Source: UBA8941 sp963780545
Lineage (GTDB): Archaea > Thermoproteota > Bathyarchaeia > TCS64
DNA length: 64,000 nucleotides
Reading direction: 5' to 3'
Assembly (NCBI GenBank): GCA_963780545.1
Contig: CAWACK010000016.1
Location: 112,180-176,179, forward strand
Position numbers and translations under genes: made by a program. Numbering within the stretch: position 1 is the first letter of the stretch; every line of letters starts with the position of its first letter. The notes under the pieces are model-generated. The model saw nothing but the letters and a program-made list of their open reading frames with translations. It was not told where the DNA came from and made no database searches. Positions 9,882 to 19,578 of the stretch are shown piece after piece.

Positions 9882-10664
9882 CTATCTACCCTTGAAGACC
9901 GGCTTCCTCTTTTCTAGAAAAGCCTTCATTCCCTCTGCTTTGTCCTCGGTGTCGAAGCACATCGCGTAGAACTCCGCCTCCAACCTGTTTCCTTCTTCGA
10001 GGTTTCCATAGGAGCTGAAGTTTATGAGTCGCTTGCAATAGCCAATGGCTATAGGCGCACGCTCAAGTATCTTCCCCGCTAACTTTTTAGTTTCCTCTAG
10101 AAGTTCCGCATGTTTAACCACCTTATTGGCGAGCCCAAACTTGAGTGCCGTCTCAGCGTCTATGCTTTCCCCAGTGAAGAATAGCTGTTTGGCCCTCTTC
10201 GGGCCAATTATCCTCGGTAGTCTTTGGGTTCCACCGAATGGTGTTGTTATGCCTAACCCTGGAGGGGGCTCACCAAAAAGCGCTTTCTCGGAAGCCACGA
10301 CGATGTCACATGCGATGGCGAGGTCGCAGCCGGCTCCAAGGGCAAGACCATTGACGGCGGCGATTATAGGTTTAGGGAGGTTCTCCAACTTGTTGAGGAT
10401 CCTGTGCGTCATATTAGCGAAGGAGGCTGCGTCGCTGCTATTCATGCCCAATAGAGCCCTTACGTCGCCGCCTGCCGAGAATGCCCGATCACCCTTCCCT
10501 GTGATTATCATCACCATCATTTCGTCTGTACTCGAAAAATCGTCAAGGGCTTGCTCGATCTCTTGGAATGTGTCTCCGCGGAGAGCATTAAGCACGTCAG
10601 GCCTATTTATTTTGACTATAAGGGTTCTATTCTCTCTTTCTACGATTAGATCCTTGTATTGCAT
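9882..10664 (-). CDS. Crotonase-fold protein (enoyl-CoA hydratase/isomerase family) with altered catalytic residues
   Basis: 260 residues, full length for the family. The oxyanion-hole loop AFSAGGDVRALL (near 61-72), the NGLALGAGCDLAIACD helix and the GGTQRLPR signature are all present, and it ends with the usual ...EKRKPVFKGR. Set against rat mitochondrial hydratase, the first catalytic glutamate is D114 (GCD), and the second falls on P134; a glutamate does occur two residues earlier (E132 in FGEPPPGLG). A normal syn-hydration mechanism is therefore not assured; CoA-ester isomerase, hydrolase or other crotonase chemistry is possible. No other beta-oxidation genes are nearby. Confidence 0.85.
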   Translation of the reverse strand: MQYKDLIVERENRTLIVKINRPDVLNALRGDTFQEIEQALDDFSSTDEMMVMIITGKGDRAFSAGGDVRALLGMNSSDAASFANMTHRILNKLENLPKPIIAAVNGLALGAGCDLAIACDIVVASEKALFGEPPPGLGITTPFGGTQRLPRIIGPKRAKQLFFTGESIDAETALKFGLANKVVKHAELLEETKKLAGKILERAPIAIGYCKRLINFSSYGNLEEGNRLEAEFYAMCFDTEDKAEGMKAFLEKRKPVFKGR

Positions 10665-10795
10665 AGTATTCCAGTAAAGTAATTTGGTGTATCTATTATA
10701 TTGTAATTCTGATGCATATGATATTCCAGCTAGTTGCGAGGATAATAGTTTAGAGATTTTTCGCGGAGAATTGATTAGACGATCCAGACTCCATT

Positions 10796-11977
10796 ATGAT
10801 TATGGGAATGTGGTCTTTAGAGTCTTTCCCCAGGATAGCGGTGGTCGTTGCCATCCTCGCTTTTCTGTCGGATTTCTGTAATAACGCCACTTCCCCAACG
10901 GTCTCCATTCTGGCCGTGAATCTAGGCGCTTCCTATGCATATGTTGGAACAATGGCAGCCGCCGCCTCCCTAACGAGTCTCATCTTAACCCAACCGGTTG
11001 GCATCCTGAACGACAGGCTGGATAAGCGGATCTTCCTAGTAACAGGATTCATGTGCTACGTAGTCTATTTCCTTCTCCTGATTATTGCGAGAAGCCCAAC
11101 TGAGATCTTATTGGGGAAGGTCGCCTATGGTCTAGGTGCAGCGTTCTTCTACACAACAGCCGTTGCACTCGTCCTGACTGAGCGGGGGATCAGTAGGGGA
11201 ACTTCGGTTGGGCTGTATGCAACCCTCATGGGAGCTGGCTTCTCATTAGGGCCCTTAGTCGGCGGTTTCGTTGCTGAGAAGGTGAGCTACTCGGCGAGTT
11301 ACATGCTTTCAATCGCTTTCGCAGTAGTAGCCCTACCCCTAGCTTGGTGGGGAATCAGTAGGGAGGCAGCAGCGCCACCTCGAGTAAAAGAAGTCCGGAC
11401 CATGAACATGCTTGAACTCGCACGGAATAGGGAGCTTCTACTGTCGTGTGTCGGAGGCTTCTTCGCGGCTGAGGCCATCGGGGTCGACATGAACTTCTTT
11501 CCAGTATACGGTAAGGGCCTCCTGCTCTCTGTAGGCTTAATTGGAACCATACTAGGCCTGAGAGCGGCTCTCTCAACCGTAGTCAGACTTCCCGTCGGCG
11601 GCGCGATGAGGCGTTTCGGAGTGAGGAAGTTTATGGCGGTCTCCCTCTTTCTTTGTGCTTTAGGTTTATTCATGGTCCCACTCTTCGACCAAGTTTGGCT
11701 CCTCATCCTCTCCTTGGGTTTGGAAGGGATCGGATATGGAATGTTCCTAACAGCGTCGAACACGTATATTGGCGAGGTTGTGCCGGAGGGGAGCAGGGGA
11801 AGTGCGGTGGGGTTCTATTACACGTTCTCAAACGTCGGAGGGGTAGTAAACATGACGATGATTGGGTTGATCGCGAGTGCCTTCGGAGTTAACAACACCT
11901 TTAGGTACACTTCAGCAACTATCGTCTTAGGACTTATCATAATGTTTGTGCTGATGCGAAAAAGGGGCTCCAATTAG
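10796..11977 (+). CDS. Major facilitator superfamily transporter
   Basis: 393 residues with twelve hydrophobic segments. The MFS loop 2-3 signature appears as QPVGILNDRLDKRIFL (near 65-80) and its repeat in the second half as LPVGGAMRRFGVRKFM. It most resembles the drug/sugar efflux branch; no substrate can be read. Two ATG codons lie close together (10796 and 10808); either gives a short cytoplasmic N-terminus. A winged-helix gene converges on its 3' end. Confidence 0.85.
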   Translation: MIMGMWSLESFPRIAVVVAILAFLSDFCNNATSPTVSILAVNLGASYAYVGTMAAAASLTSLILTQPVGILNDRLDKRIFLVTGFMCYVVYFLLLIIARSPTEILLGKVAYGLGAAFFYTTAVALVLTERGISRGTSVGLYATLMGAGFSLGPLVGGFVAEKVSYSASYMLSIAFAVVALPLAWWGISREAAAPPRVKEVRTMNMLELARNRELLLSCVGGFFAAEAIGVDMNFFPVYGKGLLLSVGLIGTILGLRAALSTVVRLPVGGAMRRFGVRKFMAVSLFLCALGLFMVPLFDQVWLLILSLGLEGIGYGMFLTASNTYIGEVVPEGSRGSAVGFYYTFSNVGGVVNMTMIGLIASAFGVNNTFRYTSATIVLGLIIMFVLMRKRGSN

Positions 11978-12060
11978 CATCCACGTGATAGCGCTATTGA
12001 CTCAATTGGTAACTTTTTGATAATTATAGTAATCAGAGCTTCTCGTGTGCTTGAATGGGA

Positions 12061-12378
12061 CTACTCGGCATAATGACCAATTAGCTTCTGAATCAGTTTC
12101 GTACCCTTTTCCGTGATTTTCGTTTTGATGTAGGCGTTGTGGCGGGTGTACTTCCACTCAAGGTCAATTAGACCGGCGCTGGAGAGGCTCTCCAGAATCC
12201 TCTCTCGTCGAGTCATCTCTGATGACTCAACGCCCTGAAACCACAAAATAAAAGTCTCTGTTCCCTTACTGGCGATATCAATTAATAATTCCTTGATCTG
12301 TGAAAGTTCGTCATCGAGTATCCTTTCTCTCATAGCGATCTTTCTATAGATCCCGTTAAGATCTTCCAAACAAATCAC
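12061..12378 (-). CDS. Small winged-helix-like protein
   Basis: 105 residues. A helical N-terminal half (charged, perhaps coiled coil) is followed by a segment reading like a winged helix: MTRRERILESLSSAGLIDLEWKYTRHNAYIKTKITEKGTK, split here as a helix pair, recognition region and wing, with the TEKG turn common in MarR/PadR-type proteins. It may be a small regulator, but nothing indicates its target. Confidence 0.5.
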   Translation of the reverse strand: MICLEDLNGIYRKIAMRERILDDELSQIKELLIDIASKGTETFILWFQGVESSEMTRRERILESLSSAGLIDLEWKYTRHNAYIKTKITEKGTKLIQKLIGHYAE

Positions 12379-12692
12379 TAGATTGATCTCAATGGATAGG
12401 CGAAGTTAAGCCTTCCTTCACGAGGGATCTTAAAAAACGAGATGATTAGACCCGAATTGGTGTCCTTTTTAGGAAGCGATAAGGTTACAGTGAGTTACTC
12501 TCAAATTTTAATTGTAAGGATATTTGAAGTTAAAATCTCCTCGCCGCTTGAATTTAACTTTAATAAAATAACTACGCTTCCAAAAAACCACATGATGTAG
12601 TCTCTGATCTCACGTATCTAAGCAATAATGAAAGATCTTTCAACTTAGATTAAGAGCAAGCGCTTCGGGTACTCCGTTCGTTGTTTAATTGT
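12379..12692. other. AT-rich intergenic region
   Basis: About 310 nt with no gene on either strand. It is AT-rich and lies upstream of the winged-helix gene (12378) and beyond the 3' end of the gamma-glutamyltransferase gene. I see no repeat, RNA gene or clear operator. Confidence 0.4.
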
Positions 12693-14384
12693 TTAACAGC
12701 CAACGGCCCTTGATTCAAAGTTTGTGAGAGTGGTAGTAACGCCTCCATGGAGTAGCTTCGTCGCTGGGTCTCTGACGATCCCAACGGGTCTCGCCCAGCT
12801 TCTTAACTCCTCGTCAACCCAATCTAAGTCGTGGCCCATAGAGGAAAGCCTGTCCCTGACTGATGGTAGGAATCTGCTATCGATGAAGAGTCGCCCGGTC
12901 TCCCTTGTGCACCTCGGCGCCTCGATGGCCTCCTGTATTCCCATGCCGAAGTCGACTACGTGAAGTATTACCTGGAGGACAGCTACTGGTATGTTTCTGC
13001 CGCCTGGTGCGCCGACGACGAGGATGGGTTCGCCGCCTCTGAGTAGGATTGTTGGGCAGACGTTCTGAATCCTTCTCTTTCGACCATTAATTGAGTTGGC
13101 GTGCCCAGGCTCTGGGTTGAGCCCATACATCGCGTTGTTAAGTGTTATACCGGTCTTCGGAACGACGACGCCTGAGCCAAAGATGTTTACGAGGGTATGG
13201 TTTACGCAGACCATGTTCCCCGCCTTATCTGCTGCTGCGAGGGCTGTTGTGTGGTCGGGCTCGAAGGGCCATGGTTTGCCGAAGTCGATCTTCGCCGCCT
13301 TATCGGGGCTCATTACTCGCCTAAGTTCGGATGCGTAGGGTTTCGATGCCAGTGCTCTCTGAGGCACCTTCACGTAATCTGGATCGCCTAGGTACTCGAA
13401 GCGGTCAGCGTAGGCTAGCCCGATGGTGTCACCTACGAGGTGGATGTGCTCTGCTGACCCGAAACCACAGTCGCGTAAGTCGTATCCCTCGAGGATGTTG
13501 AGCATCTCAATGAGAGTTGTTCCCGCGTGGGTTGGATCGTAGACGACGTTGTAGCCCCTGTAGTTGCCCGGCTCCGGCTCCGAGACTATTGGCTCGTACA
13601 TAGCGAGGTCCTCACGGCTGATGAGGCCACCGTTTTTCGCCATCTCCTCGGCTATCGCTTCTGCTATCCACCCCCTGTAGAAGACATCCCTTCCGCCCTC
13701 AGAGATGGCTTTTAGGCTTTTCGCTAGGTCCTTCTGTATGAGCATTTCGGGTTTAGGTATATCAGATGTGAATGGGATGTATGGGAACTGGCTGTCGTGT
13801 AGGAAAGTCTTCCTCCATTCTGGTAGGTGCCAGAAGGTTTTCATGCATTGGAATATGACGCCGGCTGTCCACCAGCCTACGGGGAAGCCTTCTTCGGCGA
13901 TGCTTATTGCTGGTGCCATGACCTCCGAGAGCTTCATCGTGCCATGTCTTTCAAGTGCCTCCGTTAATCCCGCGACAGTGCCTGGTGTTACACACGCCTT
14001 GTGGCCAATCACATTCTCGTCTCCGATGACGCGTCTCCACCCCATCCAGCCGGGTTCCTTGTCTTCGGAGAGTGTGTACATGTTGGGTCTGCAGTCCTTC
14101 GAGGGCCTTCCGACGTAGTCTACTATCACGTTCTCGCCGGAGGCCATATGGATCGCCATGACTCCCTCGCCGCCAATTCCATTCATGGCGGGTTCGACTA
14201 CGCAGTCCATGAAGGCGGCTGCCACCGCGGCGTCGACTGCGTTGCCACCGCGTCTGATCATTTTGCATCCTGCTTCACCGATTAGGGTGTGCTTCGAGGC
14301 GATCATCCCATTCGGGGCCACGGCATCGCGTCTACCGGGGCCACCCCAGCGCCTAAGTTGGTAGATGAGTTGAGAATCAGACAT
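12693..14384 (-). CDS. Gamma-glutamyltransferase family protein
   Basis: 563 residues, the normal precursor length for the Ntn-hydrolase gamma-glutamyltranspeptidase family. The N-terminal GGNAVDAAVAAAF motif and the autocleavage region DHTTALAAADKAGN (near residue 380) are present; the second threonine would be the new N-terminal nucleophile. The downstream glycine-rich VVGAPGGRNIP loop fits the oxyanion region. No signal peptide is visible, so it is probably cytoplasmic. Members cleave glutathione or gamma-glutamyl amides, or act as cephalosporin acylases; most archaea lack glutathione, so another amide is more likely. It stands as a single gene. Confidence 0.9.
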   Translation of the reverse strand: MSDSQLIYQLRRWGGPGRRDAVAPNGMIASKHTLIGEAGCKMIRRGGNAVDAAVAAAFMDCVVEPAMNGIGGEGVMAIHMASGENVIVDYVGRPSKDCRPNMYTLSEDKEPGWMGWRRVIGDENVIGHKACVTPGTVAGLTEALERHGTMKLSEVMAPAISIAEEGFPVGWWTAGVIFQCMKTFWHLPEWRKTFLHDSQFPYIPFTSDIPKPEMLIQKDLAKSLKAISEGGRDVFYRGWIAEAIAEEMAKNGGLISREDLAMYEPIVSEPEPGNYRGYNVVYDPTHAGTTLIEMLNILEGYDLRDCGFGSAEHIHLVGDTIGLAYADRFEYLGDPDYVKVPQRALASKPYASELRRVMSPDKAAKIDFGKPWPFEPDHTTALAAADKAGNMVCVNHTLVNIFGSGVVVPKTGITLNNAMYGLNPEPGHANSINGRKRRIQNVCPTILLRGGEPILVVGAPGGRNIPVAVLQVILHVVDFGMGIQEAIEAPRCTRETGRLFIDSRFLPSVRDRLSSMGHDLDWVDEELRSWARPVGIVRDPATKLLHGGVTTTLTNFESRAVGC

Positions 14385-14486
14385 GATAACTGATCATCTC
14401 TTGTGTTTAAACCCCTTACTAGCGCGCACATTACTTATGGAGGCTCTGCCCGATAAGAATAGCAAAATGGCAATCCTAGCGCGCGC

Positions 14487-15088
14487 TTACACCAGCAGCT
14501 TTCCTCTGCCCACAATTGCCATATCATCTACTGTAACAGCCGTATTGGCGATAGATGACCACCATTGGTCAGTTGCAACGTTTTTTCCATCTATTACTTC
14601 ATCGCTGCCGAAACCAATAGCAACCCCACCTAGGACCTTATCATCTTGTGTGAAACCATACCGAATGTTCGGGTTCAGACCTAATCCTAAGAAGGCGGAT
14701 CGCCCGGCATCCCTCCCACTTCCTCTAAGTATCTTTCTAATACCTTGGCTCCTCGAGTTGCATTGAACTGGAAGATCCGCCCATTCTTCACATTAATCAC
14801 AAGGTTCTCAATCACTTCATTGCCCAGACGAACAGAGGCATCGTATACTATTCTACCCTCGACACTTTCTTCATCCATCGAGACTTCTAGTGATCCTGCG
14901 GGAAGAAATGTGATCTTTCCATCCAGAGCCATTTGATGCGTGGCAATTCCATCGGATATTTCAAGAGGCCTATGGTCGAGAGTAAGGCTCATTTGTGCCG
15001 CGCGCGCCATCTTCGCAAATACTTGAGTTACTTTGTAATTTATTGTTCTGGTTGTTTGATCTCTACGCATTTTTCTATTTGGTTGCAT
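14487..15088 (-). pseudogene. Broken M29 (aminopeptidase T-like) metallopeptidase, C-terminal half
   Basis: Two adjoining minus-strand frames together read as the C-terminal half of an M29-type aminopeptidase. The first (to about 14690) carries FLPAGSLEVSMDEESVEGRIVYD and ends after GGMPGDP; the next frame continues with FLGLGLNPNIRYGFTQDDKVLGGVAIGFG and finishes at TAA 14487-14489. The join requires one frameshift near 14695-14705. The N-terminal half of the enzyme is absent: upstream DNA belongs to a different broken gene. This is therefore a genuine truncated remnant, not only a base error. GCGCGC tracts lie inside it (14999) and exactly at its end (14479). Confidence 0.65.
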
Positions 15089-15561
15089 TTTACAGCCAAG
15101 TTTCCCCCGTGTTCAGGGGTAGAATGGAAGGTATATACGCAGCTCCCCGCCTCATCAAGCTGTAGCTCGGAGAAGGCTGTAATCTTGATTGTTACGTTTG
15201 AGGCTCCATGGTAATGCTGTTCCATTAAGTTTGACGTTGTAGGTTCCCTTTGGAACATCTTTTAGAGTGTATTGTGCCACGCCATTCACTACCTCGGCTT
15301 CTTTAGAGATCCAGAGTAGAAATTTGGCGGCTATTTTCATTGTCTCCACGTTTTTTGCCTCGATAAATAGTCGGTTTTTCGGCCAAGGTACGTGAACTTT
15401 ATTGATTTGCATATGAATGTTTCTATCTACGATTGGTAATGTTTGCTCGTAATTGATCTCAACTGGAACCCTCTCTTCGCATTCCCCTTTAATTTTTATA
15501 TCGATTTGGTCCCCCGGTTTTGGGTTTTTGGTGTGATTTCTATTTCTTGAACCAAAGGCAT
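15040..15561 (-). pseudogene. Fragmented beta-sandwich-type protein gene, unidentified
   Basis: Three minus-strand frames read as one protein of about 170 residues: from ATG 15561 (MPLVQEIEITPK), after a shift at the G-run near 15515 into GDQIDIKIKGECEERVPVEI and the VEAKNVETMK region, and after a second shift near 15210 into ASNVTIKITAFSELQLDEAG. The alternation of short hydrophobic strands with repeated K/E and N-V-x-V-K-L patterns suggests an immunoglobulin-like or other beta-sandwich domain. No family is assignable. It runs into the M29 remnant with overlapping ends, so the pair looks like decayed or rearranged DNA. Confidence 0.4.
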
Positions 15562-15816
15562 GAATTTATATTGCGTCGCGAGCATTATAACTGAGCCCTT
15601 TTTAAATGACGTTAAAATATTGCCAGCGTTTATCTGTTTGTGTTGAGTTCTTAATTAAGATAGAGAGATAACCGCACAGCATTCGAACTACTTCTTTACA
15701 TAAATCAATATGCCGTTTATTGTCCCTCTGGGTGCCTCAGATGTCCCTTCAATTTTCTCGCGGCACTCGATTTAAACACTGGGACTCCAATCTGACAACC
15801 ATTGGCTCCCCCTATA

Positions 15817-17325
15817 ATGCGGCTTAAGGAAATTGCTTCTATACTATCGAGGTATGGCTTCGAGATCACGATACGCGACGTGATCCCGATGAGGGTAAGA
15901 GGGAAACTCAATAAACAAGATCAAGAGATTGTGAACCTTAACATCTACAGGCGTTTTCGCCTCGCAATCCAGGAGTTGGGTCCGGTATTCGTTAAGTTTG
16001 GTCAGATAATGAGCACACGTCCGGAATTGATGCCAGCTGAATTGATACAAGAGTTGAAGATGCTCAACGACAAGGTCGAGCCTGTTCCATTCGGAGAAAT
16101 CAGGTCACTTATAGAGGCGCACACTGGCCCCATTGAAGATCGCTTTATATATCTTAATGAGCGCGCCTTCGCAGCGGCTAGCCTCAGCCAGGCACACCAA
16201 GGGAAGCTGAAGGACGGATCGGTCGTTGTCTTGAAGGTACAACGTCCAGGGATAAGGAAGCAAGTTGCTGTCGATCTAAGTATACTCAAGTACTTAGCGG
16301 ATAAAGTCGACTCGGCGTTTGTTGATTTAAAAATATACAATTTCCCCGGAATAGTTGAGGACTTCTCGAGGCAGATTGCAGCTGAGCTTGATTTCATACG
16401 AGATGGGAAAAACGCGGATCTTTTGGCTAAAAACATGAGGGGAGTAAAGGGTATCCGTGTACCCAAGATCTACTGGGAGTACTCGGGGCGCAGCATCCTG
16501 GTTATGGAGTACATCCGCGGTGTTCGCATTGACTATATTTATGGGCTGAAAAAGATGGGGGTGGACACTCATGAGATCGCCCTCACCGGATTACACGCTT
16601 ATTTGAAGCAGATATTCCAGGATGGATTCTTCCACGGTGATCCTCACCCAGGCAACTTGTTGGTGACGCCGAAGGGGGACATCGTCTTCCTTGATTTTGG
16701 TCTGGTGGGCATCCTTCGACCCGAGAAAAGGGATCTGTTGCTGAGAATGCTGCTCGGAGTCATCAACTCGGATGTGAACGATCTAGTTCGAGTCTTTGAT
16801 GAGTTGGGGATGAAGATTAATGACCAATGGGTGGACTCCTTCAAGGATGATCTATACCTCGGCCTGATGGAGAGTGAGAATTCTGACCCAGGGAAGCCAA
16901 GTACGGATGCATTCGTGGGTGTTACAGATACGATGAGGAAGTATCATCTCCAGGTTCCGAAGGTGGCGGTGCTCATGATCAAGGTGATCATGATGCTTGG
17001 CGATGATATCTCAAAGCTCTATCCTGAGTTCAACTTCTTGGTCGAGGTTCGCCCCTATTTAGGGGATATTTTGAGGGATAGTGTTCTAAGCCAAGCGAGA
17101 AAGACTGTTAATGACCTTTCAGGCATGCAGCAGGAGATTTTTGAATTCCCACAAAATCTAAATGAGGCTAGTAAGAGAATTTCGATCGGTGGTTTCAGGT
17201 TCAGATTCGTGAAAGATGACATTTATCAATTCGAAAGAAGAATCGATAGAGCTGGTTACAGGATTCTACTTGGCTTGGTTCTCGCCTCTGTTTTAATTGG
17301 TCTAAGTTCAATGGTTTTTACGTGA
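15817..17325 (+). CDS. ABC1/UbiB family atypical kinase
   Basis: About 502 residues. UbiB features are clear: KxGQ (VKFGQIMSTRPELMP), the alanine-rich loop AAASLSQAHQG with the VLKVQRPG lysine, the ExD-like DFIRDG, the catalytic HGDPHPGN loop and the DFG motif (FLDFGLVG). The C-terminus ends in hydrophobic membrane-anchor segments. In bacteria and eukaryotes the family supports ubiquinone or other isoprenoid lipid metabolism as an ATPase; the archaeal substrate is unknown, with isoprenoid quinone or membrane lipid a fair inference. ATG 15817 is preferred over TTG 15802 because MRLKEI is the common N-terminus. A tiny membrane-peptide gene overlaps its stop codon. Confidence 0.88.
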   Translation: MRLKEIASILSRYGFEITIRDVIPMRVRGKLNKQDQEIVNLNIYRRFRLAIQELGPVFVKFGQIMSTRPELMPAELIQELKMLNDKVEPVPFGEIRSLIEAHTGPIEDRFIYLNERAFAAASLSQAHQGKLKDGSVVVLKVQRPGIRKQVAVDLSILKYLADKVDSAFVDLKIYNFPGIVEDFSRQIAAELDFIRDGKNADLLAKNMRGVKGIRVPKIYWEYSGRSILVMEYIRGVRIDYIYGLKKMGVDTHEIALTGLHAYLKQIFQDGFFHGDPHPGNLLVTPKGDIVFLDFGLVGILRPEKRDLLLRMLLGVINSDVNDLVRVFDELGMKINDQWVDSFKDDLYLGLMESENSDPGKPSTDAFVGVTDTMRKYHLQVPKVAVLMIKVIMMLGDDISKLYPEFNFLVEVRPYLGDILRDSVLSQARKTVNDLSGMQQEIFEFPQNLNEASKRISIGGFRFRFVKDDIYQFERRIDRAGYRILLGLVLASVLIGLSSMVFT

Positions 17326-17429
17326 AGAACATCTTGTCACCCCAGTACCTTGGAGCAATGATTGGGGTCTATATTGCGTCGATCCTTATCGCAGCCATTT
17401 CAGCATTTTATATGTTGAAAAGTAGATAA
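17322..17429 (+). CDS. 35-residue single-pass membrane peptide coupled to UbiB-like gene
   Basis: GTG at 17322 overlaps the TGA of the UbiB-like gene (GTGA), the classical arrangement for coupled translation. The peptide has a short polar head (VKNILSPQY), one hydrophobic span of about 20 residues (GVYIASILIAAISAFYM) and a basic tail (LKSR) before TAA 17427-17429. It is too short for ordinary gene calling. It could be a membrane partner of the kinase, whose own C-terminus is also membrane-embedded. No known family is recognised. Confidence 0.5.
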   Translation: MKNILSPQYLGAMIGVYIASILIAAISAFYMLKSR

Positions 17430-17474
17430 GGTCGTTGTCTTCTTTAGGCGATCTTGTTTTCTGAGGGTCAGGTT

Positions 17475-17981
17475 TCATCTGGTGAATTCACTTACGGCTA
17501 AGACCTTTTCTGCTAGCCTGTTTGCCTCCCTGAGATAGTCCTCTTCCTTGAGGTCGGTCCAATCGCGGCCTGGCAGCACTCCCTTAAGGTAGATTGTCTC
17601 AATGAAGTTGCATCCTCGTTCCATTGCTTTGCGTCGCAGTTTTTCAAGGGCTTTAGGGTTTGTTGCGTTAGCTCCAACTAGACCTAATACGACTCGTTTT
17701 CCTTTAAGATCTATCTTACTGAGTAATTCAATCATGGCTTGTGTGGGTTTTCCCTTCCAGATGGGAGTCAGTAAGATTATGGGGTCGAATTTAACAACAA
17801 TCCCGTCGAGTTCTACCCCACTGTCTTTTCGAGCATAACGTCTTATGGGGAGTCTTCCCCTCCAGCCTTTTGGTTCACCTATTCTTCTGCTTTCGGCGTT
17901 AATAATTGGCAGAACGATCTCAACAATCTTAGCTGTTGTTCCTGTTTTGCTGTAGTAGATAATTAGTGGTTTTGAGATCAT
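17475..17981 (-). CDS. Flavodoxin-family protein
   Basis: 168 residues. The N-terminal IIYYSKTGTTAKIVEIV is the FMN phosphate loop of flavodoxins (S/T-x-T-G-x-T), and IILLTPIWKGKPTQAMIELL is the second FMN-binding strand with the conserved tryptophan. Length and layout fit a long flavodoxin or a flavodoxin-like oxidoreductase subunit. It is separated from the UbiB unit by a 45-nt gap and points towards it. Confidence 0.8.
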   Translation of the reverse strand: MISKPLIIYYSKTGTTAKIVEIVLPIINAESRRIGEPKGWRGRLPIRRYARKDSGVELDGIVVKFDPIILLTPIWKGKPTQAMIELLSKIDLKGKRVVLGLVGANATNPKALEKLRRKAMERGCNFIETIYLKGVLPGRDWTDLKEEDYLREANRLAEKVLAVSEFTR

Positions 17982-18194
17982 TATAATGACTAATTTGCCC
18001 GCAATGGTAATAATATGTTTATCTTAGGCTCGAGTGCGAAGTTGGAAGTTAACTAGCTCACTGGTACCTTATTAAATCGATATACATTTGTTTGTAAAGA
18101 CCTTCCAGAATTGTGTATCCTTCAACCTATGTTAGAATAATCTTCAAACGCAAGCTTGGTTAAGGATATAGGAAAATGTAGATAGGTCTGGGCA

Positions 18195-19395
18195 ATGAAA
18201 TCTCTGAAACTACGTGAAGTGTCGATACTTTTCTTTGTCGGTTCGACTCATTTTCTTATCCACGTTCTCAGCCAATTGTTGCCAGCTGTTTTACCGGTTA
18301 TAAGAAGTGAGATGGGTTTAACTTTGACTCAGGCGAGCTTACTCATCTCAATCCCCTTAATGGTCCAGGTATTTGCCTATCTGCCGGTTGGTTTCGCATC
18401 TAGGAAAAATGGAACATTTCTCCTCACTTTAAGCTTGGTATTGACTGCAGTTGGGGCGGTAATCATCCCTTTAGCCAGTAGTTATGGGATCATCTTACTC
18501 GGTTTTGGGCTTCTCGGATTAGGACAGACCATGTATCATCCACCAGCTTTCCAGATTGCTGGCGAAACTGAACCTAGCAGACTTGGATTAGTCATGGGTG
18601 TACAGATGGCGGGGGGAAGTCTAGGTTCAGCAGTTGGTCCCATCACGCTAGGTATCATCCTTTTTGCGTGGGGTTGGAGGGCTGGTTTCTATATTTGGGT
18701 TCCTTTGATACTCCTAGGTACTGTTTACGTCTTTTATTTCATGCATCGAACCTTAAAACCCAAAGTCGTCGATACTTCTCAGGCCTCACTTGGAAATGTT
18801 TCACGATTCCTTCTTAACAGAGGTTTTCTGATGGTCGTTACCATAAGCGCAATAATTGAGGCTTCTTCTATGATTTTGTTGACCTATCTGACTAGTTACT
18901 TGACTGCCGTTTTGGGATTATCTGCCTCTCTAGCGAGCTTAATCTTCGGGTTTGGAGCATTATTGGGCATAGCGGGCTCCCTCTTAGGTGGGAGTTACCG
19001 GAGATACATTTGGGAATTACAGATCGATAACGTTGGTTGCGGTGTTGATGGTGGTTTCAGTGGCGCTAATTCCTGTTTTCAGTAGCATTATTTTGGTTGC
19101 ATTTTTCTTCGTAATCTGGAGGGGGCTCTACTCGGCTTCTATGCCAATTGTGAACTCTCTTGTTGTGTCTCATAGTGAACCTCAGACTAGGACGATGGCT
19201 TTTAGCGTCAATTTCTTAGTTTCAAGTCTCACAGATGCGATAGTTCCTGTTGCGACATCGATAGCTATAGAGGGTCGACTGGGAGCAATATTTCCAATAT
19301 CTGTTCTGACTATGCTTCCAGGTATAGTGTTAGCTATATATCTTGGAGGACTAGCAAGGCGAAAAGGCAGTATACTGGCTTCGCACGCGATGTGA
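18195..19395 (+). pseudogene. MFS transporter split by one frameshift
   Basis: A single MFS transporter of about 400 residues is read in two frames. The first frame gives eight hydrophobic segments and contains the loop signature region (LPVGFASRKNGTFLL) and runs to GIAGSLLGG; the second frame then continues TGDTFGNYRSITLVAVLMV with the last four segments, ending at TGA 19393-19395. The frames meet near 18985-18995 at a GGTGGG stretch. The remaining sequence is well preserved, so this may be a base error or a very recent mutation. Substrate unknown. Confidence 0.75.
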
Positions 19396-19578
19396 GCATA
19401 TCTTGTCTCCACGGGTGCTGATGCGCTTGGAAATGTTGATGTTTATGCTTGTGTTGCTAAGGATTCTAGCGGAGGATGAGTATTATCCATAAATTATATG
19501 AATTGCCCTAAGGGCTAGTTTAGTGGTTGGGTAATAGCATATCCGTACATGTATGAGTAAAACTCAGAAAATAAAATA

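Noticed and set aside
10684..10881. 65-codon frame overlapping the MFS start
   Set aside because: Mostly overlaps the transporter in another frame and has no recognisable content.
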